DNA of 64,000 bases from Nocardia sp. (GTDB lineage: Bacteria; Actinomycetota; Actinomycetes; Mycobacteriales; Mycobacteriaceae). The notes under the pieces are model-generated. The model worked only from the letters and a program-made list of their open reading frames with translations, was not told the origin of the DNA and did no database searches. How positions within the stretch are numbered: the stretch's first letter is position 1; each line of letters opens with the position of its first letter. The stretch spans positions 1 through 64,000 of the forward strand of contig NZ_JAODNK010000070.1 in assembly GCF_025465275.1 (NCBI RefSeq). Direction: 5' to 3'. Below, one piece after another: positions 16,257 through 24,854 of the stretch. Position numbers and translations under genes: made by a program.

Positions 16257-16448
16257 ATGGCTGACAACAATGCACCCCAGATCCCTTCGCCTCCGGCTGG
16301 CGGAAGCCGTCGACACGAACCGCCGGACGCAGAATTCGAAATCGTGATCGCCGAAGGACCCGAGGGTGAACTGCTTGCGCAACATCAAGCCCAGGTGTTG
16401 TGGGAGATCACGAAATACCAGGCATCGAGGAAGGAGCAGTCCTCCTAG
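16257..16448 (+). CDS. Small conserved island protein, copy 2
   Basis: 63 residues. The segment PDAEFEIVIAEGPEGELLAQ then VLWEITKYQASR is nearly the same as in copy 1, while the N-terminus (MADNNAPQIPSPPAGGSRRH) is related but more diverged. The upstream GTGGGCATACCTATCGC matches copy 1, pointing to a shared, probably leaderless promoter. The hairpin repeat begins 55 bases after its stop. Confidence 0.7.
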   Translation: MADNNAPQIPSPPAGGSRRHEPPDAEFEIVIAEGPEGELLAQHQAQVLWEITKYQASRKEQSS

Positions 16449-16503
16449 CAATCCGAGCGGGTAACACCCTAGCTATGTAGGAGGTCTCGACGTCGATGAC
16501 CAC

Positions 16504-16735
16504 CTAGCGGTTGCCTTCACCCAGGCCGAAATCGGCTTCGATGACTAGTTGACCGACAAGAAGATGCTGGTCGGTACTGTTCCCATCTATATCGTGCCCC
16601 TTCCGGGGGCGCCTACCGAACCTGATCTTTCCCCAGGTCAGGCTAAGTATCCATTTTCATACCCACCCGCCGATTCAGAGAAACCCCAAGTCGCGGGTCG
16701 CAGGTTCGTTTCCTCGGGGGTTGCTGTCAGCTAGC
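16504..16735 (+). repeat. Hairpin-rich island repeat, copy 2
   Basis: Same layout as copy 1. The stem CCTGATCT (16621-16628) pairs with AGGTCAGG (16635-16642) through one G-U pair; CCGAC/GTCGG around 16552-16572 and GCCCC/GGGGC around 16598-16612 pair as in copy 1. A TTG-initiated 61-codon plus-strand frame (16549-16734) is open, but in its middle the two copies align only with opposite one-base gaps, which is more like structure than a conserved protein. Confidence 0.7.
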
Positions 16736-16908
16736 ACCCCAGGTCGGAACACCGTGCAGATCGATGCCGTGCGTGTTCAAGACTGCACGCAAAGAGTCAT
16801 GGCAGCAACGCTTTCGACCCTCAAGCCCCCTGCCGAACCGAAAGTCGCCGCAGCAACCACGACCGTGGGCCAGGTAACGCCCAACCTGCCCGAAACCATG
16901 AACCACAT

Positions 16909-17616
16909 GTGCGAGGGACTGAAGTTTCGAAGGTGGTTCGCGGGACGAGCTTTGGAAGCTACTGGGTCGAGGTCAGCGCGGATGATCAAGATAGAAAAGC
17001 GCTGGAAGGCGTGATCGCCGAACGTGGGCGCACGGGACCGAGGTCGATGCAGATGGACGACGCAATAGTGCGACTCGCTGACGACAAGGTCGAAGTGAGC
17101 ATCGGAAACACACGCGTCGGTGAGTTGGGTGCGGACGACGCGTCGAGATACGCGCCGGTGTTGGAGCTGGCCGGCCGGCCGCCCGCTCGAGTCGAGTGGG
17201 ATCGTCCTTATCGGCGCCCGTGTTCGCACGTCAAGCTGTACCTGCCGAGCCCAGAAATGCTCTTGCCCGCCAACGTATTCGACCCATCGGTGCCACGATT
17301 CCCAGCACATGACCGGGCCGGGGGTGCGACCCTGGCGAGGCGCAAGTCCGACCACACTCTGATCGAGACAGCAACAGCTTCGTGGTGGTCGGGGACATCC
17401 CGGTCCGTGTGGGTTGTCCTGACTCGATCAGGCACTGAGATCACCGCAACGATAGATGGGCTCCCACTTCCGCGGTTGAACCCGGATCGAACGTCGGAGC
17501 TCCAATCCGTGTGGGACTTACGACATCCCGAACAGGAACGGTTACAGCTCGAGGCACATGTGTACGAGATCAAGGCGGGGAGGCAGATGGCCATCCTGCA
17601 CCAGTACATCTGGTGA
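16909..17616 (+). CDS. HIRAN-like domain protein
   Basis: 235 residues from GTG 16909 (GTG 16933 is also possible). The first 95 residues read like a HIRAN-type domain: VVRGTSFGSYWVEVSADD, then KVEVSIGNTRVGELGADDAS and RYAPVLEL, the latter matching the usual VG-x-L-S / Y-x-P-x-L ending. HIRAN domains recognise DNA ends or damaged DNA and occur in helicases and nucleases; here no enzyme domain is fused. The remainder contains VKLYLPSPEMLLPANVFDP and VLTRSGTEITATIDGLPL, a second beta-rich unit. It follows repeat copy 2 directly, so it is the cargo adjoining that unit. Confidence 0.6.
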   Translation: MRGTEVSKVVRGTSFGSYWVEVSADDQDRKALEGVIAERGRTGPRSMQMDDAIVRLADDKVEVSIGNTRVGELGADDASRYAPVLELAGRPPARVEWDRPYRRPCSHVKLYLPSPEMLLPANVFDPSVPRFPAHDRAGGATLARRKSDHTLIETATASWWSGTSRSVWVVLTRSGTEITATIDGLPLPRLNPDRTSELQSVWDLRHPEQERLQLEAHVYEIKAGRQMAILHQYIW

Positions 17617-17827
17617 AATCACGAACAGCCAGATGAAGGCTACGACCGACAACAACGCGCAAGGCTGCTTCCAGAACCACGCTATCTGGCTGTAGGTGGT
17701 TCGATCAGTACGACTAACTGTGAAGGTTCGGCGCTGGGCCCTGGCATCAATCCTGCCAGTAGAAAGAGCAGGGTTCCGATGTCCAACGGCTCACGCTTGC
17801 CGAAGTAGCAGGTGCAGATCGGTCACC

Positions 17828-20614
17828 TCAGTCCGAGTCCAAAGATGTGTTGTTGGCATCAATCTCACCGACCTCTGTGGCTTGTGGCGAAGCAAACCGG
17901 CAGACACGCGTTCCGTCGCCGGCCCAGACGACAAAGTACTCGCCAGTCTCGATCCGAACCTGGGGCTGGTCTTGATCCTGAACATCCTCGAACACTCCCA
18001 TCGCTATCGAAGTGCCCTCGACCGGTGTGAGCCCGACCTTCTCTTCAGGCTTGCGATACAAGGCAACGCCGCTGCGCCGGTCGAAGAGAATCGCCTCGCC
18101 GTCGAGGGCGCCCGTCTCGATATGGGTCACTTGAGCCAGCGCTTCCCTGAACTCAGCCGAGTACCAGGCATGAGGATCCCCAAGCCCGCCATACGGGGTG
18201 ATGAGGAAATAGCGCTTGGCCTCGTTCCCGAGGGATTCGATCTCGTCTCGAATCGCTTGCGCTGTGGGATCTAGCAAGTCGTTCTGCTGAGAACGGAGCT
18301 CCTCCAGGATCCGGAGTTCTTCGCCTTCGATGAATCCCCGTGCAATCACATTGCCGAGCTCTTTGGGGTCGGCGTGCGTCTGGTTGAAAACTTTGTCGAC
18401 GAGGTAATGCCGAGGGACCCGGAAATTCATGCTGAGGATCGGGCGAGAGGTGTCTACTGATTCGGGGACGGTTGTCTCAACGGGAACCTCCGCGGTAAGC
18501 CCTTGTCCGGATTCCAACGCCTCTCGCAGCGAGATCCGAAGCACGTCAAGCTTGGTTTGCGACAACGGCTCCCGCGCGAGCCGCTCGTCCTCGGTGGCGT
18601 CCCATTTGCCGACCTCATCGTTGAACCTCTGCATGAGATTCGATTCCGCGGTACTCAACTCGCGACCTTCCCCACCAAGCAGCCTTACGAAGCGCCTGTA
18701 CCCGGATGCAGTCTCCTGATCGGTCGCGGGTGGTAGCGAGCCATACGAGGAGGCAAGCGCGTCCAACGCGGCACAGTCAATGTAGTGAGGAAGTTGAACT
18801 CGCTGAGAACGACCCGATGTGGAAGTGCGCATTTCCCACCATTCCCACCGACTGAACAGAGTAGCTCCGCGCTCCGTTACGGCGTGAGCGGCAAGGATTT
18901 CGAACCGCTCACCGTGCGGAGTCAGTAGCGCCCTCATGCCTGGGTCACCGGGGTCCCGCGTATCTCCCCTGGCCGCGAGGTAGTCGAGCCAGGCACTAAG
19001 AACCAACTGACCCGCCCGGACGTTCATGCGCCCGTGTCCGCCAGAATCTGCAAACTCGAACAGGCCGTTCAGCTCACTCGCCGCCAACCGGGCATTCTCC
19101 AATTGCTTCCCATCAAGTGCCAATTTGACGAGCTCGACCATCGCCCAGGTAGCCCGGGCTTGCAGGTCGTGACGCGGTTCCTCTGCTGCGAATGAATACA
19201 CGGCGAGGTTTTGAACGCACGTCACGATGCGGAGCGGCACTGAATCGAACTCAGCGCTCCCGTGCCTAAGTACCTCGAACCAGACGCGAGTGAAACTTCG
19301 CAGGCATTCATCGACGTACTCCACCGACCCAGTTCGTGGTGCCTCGATTGCGCGCGTCATCGCCTGACCGACAAAGAGACCGCATGCCCGTGGAGACAGC
19401 AACGCATCCTGCTCAACCTCACTGATGCTGCGGTACAGCCAGTCACGGCGGGTGAGGGAAGACCGGAGAGAAGAGTCCAAGCTCTCCGGTCGGGCAGTCC
19501 AAACCCCGCGAACGACCTGCCCGAGCAGCTCCATGGCCCGCTCGGCTGTGCCGTAGGCACCCGAACGCAAGCTCGTGCCGACGGCATCCTTCAGGATGGC
19601 GATCTCTCGATCCGTCTCCTCGTCAGGTGTGACTGATCCTGTGGCCTCGAACTCGATGCTTGACTGAAGGAGTCGGACCAGTCGGTCCTGAACGTTCCGA
19701 TCCAGCTCTTGTGATGTGCGGATACGGAAGGCCGTTTCTCCGATCCTGGTCCGATCACCGGGTTCGATATCGATATCGACTTGGGGTGGAGAGGAGAAAT
19801 CGTCGCTCCCACCATCGTCTGCTCCGCCCTCGGTCAGCGGAGGCCCGAGGGTAGCGATTGCTCGAAGGACGAGCTGTGGCCTGATCGCCTTGACGACGAG
19901 ACCGACCTGTGGAACTGGAACGCGCAGCGTTACGGCAGATGGCCCAAGATCCCCGACCGAGAATCCTGAACCGGCGAGGGAATCCCGTTGACACCGCGCA
20001 GCGGCGTACTTACGAGACGCGGTGTTCAGACGACTGGTCAGAACCTCAACCAGTGCCACACGAACAACTTCGTCGAGCCGCGATGGGCGACCGAAGAGAC
20101 GCATGAGCCCGATGTAAGAGGACACCAACAGCATCACCGTCGCCACGAACCAGCCTATGGCGACTCCGAGAGTGCCAATACTGCTTGGCAACCAGACGGT
20201 TCCAACAGCTATGACGGCATTTGCCGTGAGCCCGACCCCAACAAACCACCCAGCACGCACGTGCTCAAGAACCCGGTCACGGGACGCACCGATCGCCAGC
20301 GGGGCCTCAGCGAAGAGCTGCGCCGCAATCGCGAGACCAGCAAATCCCACCGACAAGAACGTCGTCTGAACCTGCCAGAGAATTCCATTACTTCCGGGTA
20401 CGGCCGGATGATTAACGAGCCAATCTGGATCGCCCGCATAGTACGAGATCGCAAGGATCGCAACACTTAACGCGAACGCGAACGCGAGGATGAGGATGTC
20501 CCGCCACTTCATACTGCTGAGTTTCCCCCAGTTGGAAGACAACATTTTCTGGGCGGCATCGATCCATCGACGCCTGGTGGATACCGTCACAATGCTCCCA
20601 TCATGAATTCTCAT
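17828..20614 (-). CDS. Large membrane-anchored protein of unknown function (928 aa)
   Basis: Four likely membrane segments lie near the N-terminus (ILILAFAFALSVAILAISYY at about 40-60, then about 80-100, WFVGVGLTANAVIAVGTVWL near 123-142, GVAIGWFVATVMLLVSSYIG near 150-168). About 750 cytoplasmic residues follow, largely helical, without a nucleotide-binding or nuclease motif that I can see. The ATG at 20614 overlaps the end of the upstream gene by 14 bases, so the two are translated together. Codon use is less GC-rich than in the core genes. Similar large membrane proteins occur in defence islands, but I cannot name a family. Confidence 0.7.
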   Translation of the reverse strand: MRIHDGSIVTVSTRRRWIDAAQKMLSSNWGKLSSMKWRDILILAFAFALSVAILAISYYAGDPDWLVNHPAVPGSNGILWQVQTTFLSVGFAGLAIAAQLFAEAPLAIGASRDRVLEHVRAGWFVGVGLTANAVIAVGTVWLPSSIGTLGVAIGWFVATVMLLVSSYIGLMRLFGRPSRLDEVVRVALVEVLTSRLNTASRKYAAARCQRDSLAGSGFSVGDLGPSAVTLRVPVPQVGLVVKAIRPQLVLRAIATLGPPLTEGGADDGGSDDFSSPPQVDIDIEPGDRTRIGETAFRIRTSQELDRNVQDRLVRLLQSSIEFEATGSVTPDEETDREIAILKDAVGTSLRSGAYGTAERAMELLGQVVRGVWTARPESLDSSLRSSLTRRDWLYRSISEVEQDALLSPRACGLFVGQAMTRAIEAPRTGSVEYVDECLRSFTRVWFEVLRHGSAEFDSVPLRIVTCVQNLAVYSFAAEEPRHDLQARATWAMVELVKLALDGKQLENARLAASELNGLFEFADSGGHGRMNVRAGQLVLSAWLDYLAARGDTRDPGDPGMRALLTPHGERFEILAAHAVTERGATLFSRWEWWEMRTSTSGRSQRVQLPHYIDCAALDALASSYGSLPPATDQETASGYRRFVRLLGGEGRELSTAESNLMQRFNDEVGKWDATEDERLAREPLSQTKLDVLRISLREALESGQGLTAEVPVETTVPESVDTSRPILSMNFRVPRHYLVDKVFNQTHADPKELGNVIARGFIEGEELRILEELRSQQNDLLDPTAQAIRDEIESLGNEAKRYFLITPYGGLGDPHAWYSAEFREALAQVTHIETGALDGEAILFDRRSGVALYRKPEEKVGLTPVEGTSIAMGVFEDVQDQDQPQVRIETGEYFVVWAGDGTRVCRFASPQATEVGEIDANNTSLDSD

Positions 20615-21328
20615 ACCACCGCAGCAAGATCGAATGCCACATCTGATTCAAACGCCTAGGCAGACCCCGGAATCCATTCGCAACCACAGACTCAGCCTCG
20701 ATCAACCCTAAGCTGATTGGCTCTGTCACGGTCCGACGACTAGGAGCTGCAGTAATCTGCGCGCCAGAAACATCGGGAGAGGGTCTGCGGATCACCGAGG
20801 TTTCCAACTGGCCGGTCTCTTTCGAAATGTCGTACTCGCGAATAAGCACGTCGTCGATTTCTGCAGCGACAGCTTGCCGAGCAGGCTCCCCCGAGCATCG
20901 CGCGGGTCCTCGCTGATTTCCGGCCGCCTCGTTAACTCGGCGCGGGGCTCTCGCCGTCCCTCCATCAGCATCGCTGCCTCGACAGTGTCACTGCCCACCA
21001 GGTCGATAACGAAGTGCGCCCCGTGCCACCAGCAGGTGGATTCCTGAACGAACATGCGGTCCAGGTCGCTTGTTGGGATAGCGCGTTGCCAGTGTCCTTG
21101 TCGCGGTTCGAAACCGGGAGGCGGGGACGAGCCGTAGGCACGCAAAATCATCGTGTCTACGCGCCAACCCGAGATGCGATACTCGCCGCCTTCGAAGTTG
21201 GCGAAGCTGCCTTCGGGCAACAGATTTGGGGTTGTCACAGCGTAGGCACCTTCAAGGTTCATCGAGTATCCGGATCGCTTGCTGTACTCCATCGACGGCC
21301 ATTCAAGAAATCGGGGCCATAGGCGCAC
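20601..21328 (-). pseudogene. Frameshifted (or slippage-decoded) partner of the 928-aa membrane protein
   Basis: Two minus-strand frames join into one plausible protein. Frame 1 starts at GTG 21328 (internal ATGs at 21292 and 21262) and gives NLLPEGSFANFEGGEYRISG, WWHGAHFVIDLVGSDTVEAA and RRPEISEDPRDARG. Frame 2 gives EPARQAVAAEIDDVLIREYD and ends RRLNQMWHSILLRWYENS at 20601. The switch is a -1 shift, and a run of five G lies exactly at the ARG/EPA join (about 20888-20892); one extra G there restores a single frame of about 240 codons. The second frame overlaps the start of the next gene, as intact operon genes do. Mutation, sequencing error or programmed slippage are all possible. No family recognised. 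Confidence 0.6.
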
Positions 21329-21365
21329 GGTCTTGGTCTTGTCGGCTTATGGGCACTACAAGGGT

Positions 21366-21521
21366 ATGACTAATGACAACGTATCCCAAGGTCGGCACGA
21401 GCCACCTGAAGCGGTACTTGAGATCGTCATCGCTACCGGCCCGGACGGTGAGAAGCTCGCACAACGCCAAGCCGACGCATTACGCGAAATAATGCGATGG
21501 CTTGCTTCACGACAGGAGTAG
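21366..21521 (+). CDS. Small conserved island protein, copy 3
   Basis: 51 residues, the shortest copy: the variable N-terminal segment is reduced (MTNDNVSQGRHEPPEAV) and the shared part is LEIVIATGPDGEKLAQRQAD then ALREIMRWLASRQE. The ATG lies 38 bases from the divergent start at 21328, so this unit has replaced or abuts that gene's promoter. A hairpin repeat and then a recombinase fragment follow. Confidence 0.65.
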   Translation: MTNDNVSQGRHEPPEAVLEIVIATGPDGEKLAQRQADALREIMRWLASRQE

Positions 21522-21563
21522 GTCGCGCCGATTCTCACCCTGAAAACTCAGCGTAAGCAACCT

Positions 21564-21735
21564 CTAACGCTTACCGCCGCCCAGGGCAAAATCGGCTTCG
21601 ATGACCAGTTGACCCGCGAGAAGATACTGGTCGGCACTGTTCCCATCTGTAGATGATCCTGCCGGGGGCGCTTTCCCATCCTGACCTGCGACGACAGTCG
21701 CAGACTCAGGGATACCCAGCCCGTACAGCGCTCAA
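21564..21735 (+). repeat. Hairpin-rich island repeat, copy 3
   Basis: Shares the blocks CTAACGCTTACC, AAAATCGGCTTCGATGACCA and GGTCGGCACTGTTCCCATCT with the other copies. The central stem is the strongest of all: 21680-21692 (CCTGACCTGCGAC) pairs with 21697-21710 (GTCGCAGACTCAGG) around GACA, one bulge. The right-hand block of copies 1 and 2 (AAACCCC...GGGGGTT) is missing; sequence changes near CAGCTAGG at 21740, just before the recombinase start codon. Confidence 0.7.
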
Positions 21736-21768
21736 ACAGCTAGGGATTATCGCGGCTGGAATCGCGAG

Positions 21769-22150
21769 ATGGGGCAGGATCTAGACGCCATCGCGGAGCT
21801 GTCGGAGGACTTCACAACCGAGCTTCCACGGGCGAATCGCACGAAGTCGACGATCGACACGTACAGCCGCGACATCGGGTTCGGAAGGCTCACCCCCAAG
21901 CCGGTAACGATAACCCGGCGCTATGGCTGGGTCAGCGAGGCAGGATGACCAGTTCCGGCATTCAGCAGATGCTCTACCGCCGCGGTGCCGCGGCCGGCAT
22001 CGGCCATCTGCACCCACATCAGCTACGCCACTTTTTCGCCCACAACTGGCTAGCTAGCGGCGGCCAAGAGCAGGACCTGATGATGCTGGCCGGTGCGCTC
22101 ATCCAGCAGCTGCCACCGCAGACTGTGGGAAGGGGACTACCGTCGCTGCC
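21769..22150 (+). pseudogene. Tyrosine recombinase with internal deletion
   Basis: An intact-looking N-terminus begins at ATG 21769 (AELSEDFTTELPRANRTKST, IDTYSRDI), the core-binding SAM-like domain, and stops at TGA 21946. Overlapping it, ATG 21945 opens the C-terminal half: GIQQMLYRRGAAAGIGHLHP and HQLRHFFAHNWLASGG, containing the conserved His-x-x-Arg box, then QEQDLMMLAG. The central catalytic region with the first Arg is gone, and the frame breaks again after LAG, before the Tyr. This is a dead phage/ICE-type integrase directly downstream of repeat copy 3. Confidence 0.78.
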
Positions 22151-22634
22151 ACCGCGACCACGAAGAGCATCACGACCGGAAACGATCAAATTGTTCACCG
22201 TGATCGGGTAATTCCAGCCAACCTAGAGAGGTAGCTAATCAATTGCCCAAGGAACGGTGGACTCACCGATAAACCCTCCACTGTGATCCAGGCAACACTT
22301 ACCGCCGAAAAGGGCGGCTGACCTGGCCTCCAGGAGCGTGCCGACATCCGCTTTCGTCCCCGCCCCAGCCCCGTCGGCGTGCACACCGCCTAAACCGCCA
22401 GGTAGATAACACACCCAGGCAGACAGATGCGGCTACAGCCCAGGCCGAGCGGATTCTCTGCACCATGCAAGTCGGCACCCAGATGTTGCGGCCCACAACG
22501 TCCAAAGTCCCAAACGACGCTGCGGATCGGCGCCCTCAACCCACGTGCCGTCCATCATCGGGGCCAGTCAGCGCTCGAGCGGTGAGCGGGCGAACCTGCG
22601 CGTGAGATTGTCTGCGGCACACAGGTTTTCAGCA
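22151..22634. other. Intergenic, right edge of the island, no gene seen
   Basis: About 480 bases of arginine/proline-rich shadow frames only. This is the transition from the decayed recombinase to the zinc genes. I see no tRNA gene or obvious direct repeat marking an attachment site. Confidence 0.4.
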
Positions 22635-23108
22635 TCACTCGACATATTTCTCGGGTTCCTGATCGTTCTGCCCGCCAAGGCATTCGGGGCAGGTGCCGTA
22701 AAGGTCGATGTGGTGGGTGACGTCGGCGTAGCGGTGCTGACCGGCGATGCGGTCGGTGTGGTGTTCGAGGTCGTCGAGGGTGAATTCTTCGGCACGCCCA
22801 CAGATTCGGCACAGTAAGTGGTGATGGTGGCGGTCGTTGTCGCGGAGGCGGTACAGGAACTCGCCGTCCTCGGCGCGCTGAACCTCTACGACTTGCTGGT
22901 CTGTGAGTATGCGAAGGATGCGGTAGACGCTGGTCAGTCCGGCGCTCAGCGTGGGGGTCGCGCGCAAGTCGGCGTGAAGCTGCTGGGCGCTGCGGAAACG
23001 GTCATCGCGCCGCATCACCTCCAGCAGCGCGCGTTGCTGCGGTGTGATGCGGCGGCTCCCGCGACGCCCGGCGGTGGGTTCAGGCGATCGATGATCTGGT
23101 GCGGGCAT
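22635..23108 (-). CDS. zur: Fur-family zinc uptake regulator (Zur)
   Basis: 157 residues from ATG 23108. The winged helix contains LTSVYRILRILTDQQVVEVQ, and the metal-binding parts include RHHHHLLCRICGRAEEFTLD (Cys100, Cys103) and YGTCPECLGG (Cys140, Cys143), the structural zinc site of Fur/Zur proteins. The start overlaps the end of the upstream permease gene by 29 bases, so it is the last gene of the zinc import operon and should repress it when zinc is sufficient. Confidence 0.88.
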   Translation of the reverse strand: MPAPDHRSPEPTAGRRGSRRITPQQRALLEVMRRDDRFRSAQQLHADLRATPTLSAGLTSVYRILRILTDQQVVEVQRAEDGEFLYRLRDNDRHHHHLLCRICGRAEEFTLDDLEHHTDRIAGQHRYADVTHHIDLYGTCPECLGGQNDQEPEKYVE

Positions 23109-23949
23109 GGGTTCGGGCTTGATATCGGCGGAGATGGTCGAAGAGGACGGCGATGAGATAGCAGGTGGTGGCGACGGACATGATGGTGAAACTGGCGGGC
23201 GCGGCGGCGAAGCGGTAGGACAGGGCGATTCCCGCCCACACGGCGCCCACGGCCAGCAGCGCGGAGAGCCAGAACGCTTGCCACGGCCGGTTCGTGAGCC
23301 GCGCCGCGGTGGCGGCCGGGGCGGCGAGTAGCCCGAGAACGACGACAGCGCCGACCAATTGGGTGGCCTCGGCCACCGTCGCGCCCACGATTCCCAGGAA
23401 GACCGCGCCGAGAAGGCGGACCGGGACACCCGCAGCGAGCGCAACGCCGGGATCGACGGTGGCGAACAGCAACGGACGCGAGATCGCCAAGAGCACCGCG
23501 GTGGCACCGACCGCGATCAAGGTGGCCGTCACGGCGGCGGAAGCGCTGATCCCGAAGATGCTGCCGAACAGCACATTCACGTTCGCGCTGCCGTTTCCGC
23601 CGCTGCGGTGGGTGGTGTAGTAGGCCAGGAACAGCACGCCCAGCCCCAGTACCCAGGAGAAGAACGAGCCGATCACAACCTCGTCGGCGCCACCGCGCAC
23701 ACCACCGACACCGAGTGCCACCCCAACTGCCACTGTTGCTACGAAAAGCCCTGCACGCGGGTTGATTCCGGCGGCCAGCGCCGCCATGGCACCGGTATAG
23801 GCCACGTGGCCCAGTGCGTCACCGGCGAAGACCTCGCCACGTTGCACGACGAAATAACCGGCCAGTCCGCACAGGATCGCTACCGCTGTTCCGGCGAGCA
23901 GCGCATGGTCGATGAAGGGATGCGCGAGCATGGTCGACACGGCGTTCAC
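23080..23949 (-). CDS. Zinc ABC transporter permease, second (ZnuB-like)
   Basis: 289 residues from GTG 23949, which overlaps the preceding stop as GTGA. It is a multi-pass protein of the ABC-3 (zinc/manganese) permease family: GYFVVQRGEVFAGDALGHVA is the family's conserved start region, LFGSIFGISASAA and ATQLVGAVVVLGLLAAPAAT follow. Fixed partner of the permease upstream; two permease genes per operon fit a heterodimeric channel. The C-terminus is basic (RRYQARTHARTRSS). Confidence 0.85.
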   Translation of the reverse strand: MNAVSTMLAHPFIDHALLAGTAVAILCGLAGYFVVQRGEVFAGDALGHVAYTGAMAALAAGINPRAGLFVATVAVGVALGVGGVRGGADEVVIGSFFSWVLGLGVLFLAYYTTHRSGGNGSANVNVLFGSIFGISASAAVTATLIAVGATAVLLAISRPLLFATVDPGVALAAGVPVRLLGAVFLGIVGATVAEATQLVGAVVVLGLLAAPAATAARLTNRPWQAFWLSALLAVGAVWAGIALSYRFAAAPASFTIMSVATTCYLIAVLFDHLRRYQARTHARTRSSIA

Positions 23950-24854
23950 GCGGCCACCTCCGCCACCGCGTGGTGGGTCCGGCCTGGGTGCAGGTGTCCG
24001 CGCCGATCGAGCCACGTCCTGAGGCCCGCGCTCGCCAGGTAGCACGTGAAAGCGAAAGTGCTGACCCAGAATCCGATCGGATACGGGGAGAAGTACGCGA
24101 ATCCCATGCCCAACCAGGTCACTACGACGGCGATCGCGACCGACACCGCGACGCCGAGCCCGGGATGGCTGGTGAGTCGGTGCGCGGCGGCCGCCGGTGA
24201 CACCAGCAGCGCGAAGACCAGCAGGCTGCCGGTGACCTGACTGGTACCCGCCGCCGCGACACCGAGCAGTAGCATGAACGCTGCTGCGACCAGTCGCACC
24301 GGAACTCCCTGGGCTGCAGCGGTTTCCGGGTCCAGCGAAGCCCACAGCAGCGGCCGCCCGAGCAAGGCCAGCACCAGCAGGCACGGCACGGCCGCGATCA
24401 GCAGCACAGTGACCTGCTGAGAGGTGATGCCGGCGATGGTGCCGAACAGCAGATTGGTCAGACCGGAGAGGAACCCCTTGTAGAGGCTGACGAACAGCAT
24501 TCCCGCGGCCAGCGCGTATGCCTGCACGGTGCCGATGACGGCGGACTGCTCGCCGGTGCCGCGCGAGCGGGCTGCCTGGGGAAGTGCCGCGATCACGAGC
24601 GCGGTCACGATGCAGGCGGCGAAATACCCGTACCCTGCGCCGATTCCGAGCCAGGTGGCAGCGGCCGCGCCGGGGAACCCGACCACGGCCAGGGTGTGCC
24701 CGGCGAAGCTTTCCCGCCGCAGCACCATCATCCAGCCGATCGCACCGGCCGCCACCGCGACGATGGTTCCCGCGCGCAGCGCATTGACCATGAACGGGTA
24801 GGACAGCAGCTGCCGCAGATCCTGCACCAGGTTCCAGGTGGCGACCGGGTTCAT
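23946..24854 (-). CDS. znuB: Zinc ABC transporter permease, first (ZnuB-like)
   Basis: 302 residues, ABC-3 family, about eight membrane segments. Conserved pieces are MMVLRRESFAGHTLAVVGFP, LLFGTIAGITSQQVTVL and GTSQVTGSLLVFALLVSPAA. Its ATG overlaps the end of the ATPase gene by four bases (ATGA), so stoichiometric co-translation is expected. The C-terminal tail is histidine-rich (HLHPGRTHHAV), possibly helping to gather metal. Confidence 0.87.
   Translation of the reverse strand: MNPVATWNLVQDLRQLLSYPFMVNALRAGTIVAVAAGAIGWMMVLRRESFAGHTLAVVGFPGAAAATWLGIGAGYGYFAACIVTALVIAALPQAARSRGTGEQSAVIGTVQAYALAAGMLFVSLYKGFLSGLTNLLFGTIAGITSQQVTVLLIAAVPCLLVLALLGRPLLWASLDPETAAAQGVPVRLVAAAFMLLLGVAAAGTSQVTGSLLVFALLVSPAAAAHRLTSHPGLGVAVSVAIAVVVTWLGMGFAYFSPYPIGFWVSTFAFTCYLASAGLRTWLDRRGHLHPGRTHHAVAEVAA

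Noticed and set aside
16549-16734. 61-codon TTG-started protein in repeat copy 2 as a confident gene
   Set aside because: Copies 1 and 2 keep length and ends but in the middle they align only with opposite one-base gaps, and the frame is broken or absent in copies 3 and 4. Reported as part of a repeat, not as a CDS.
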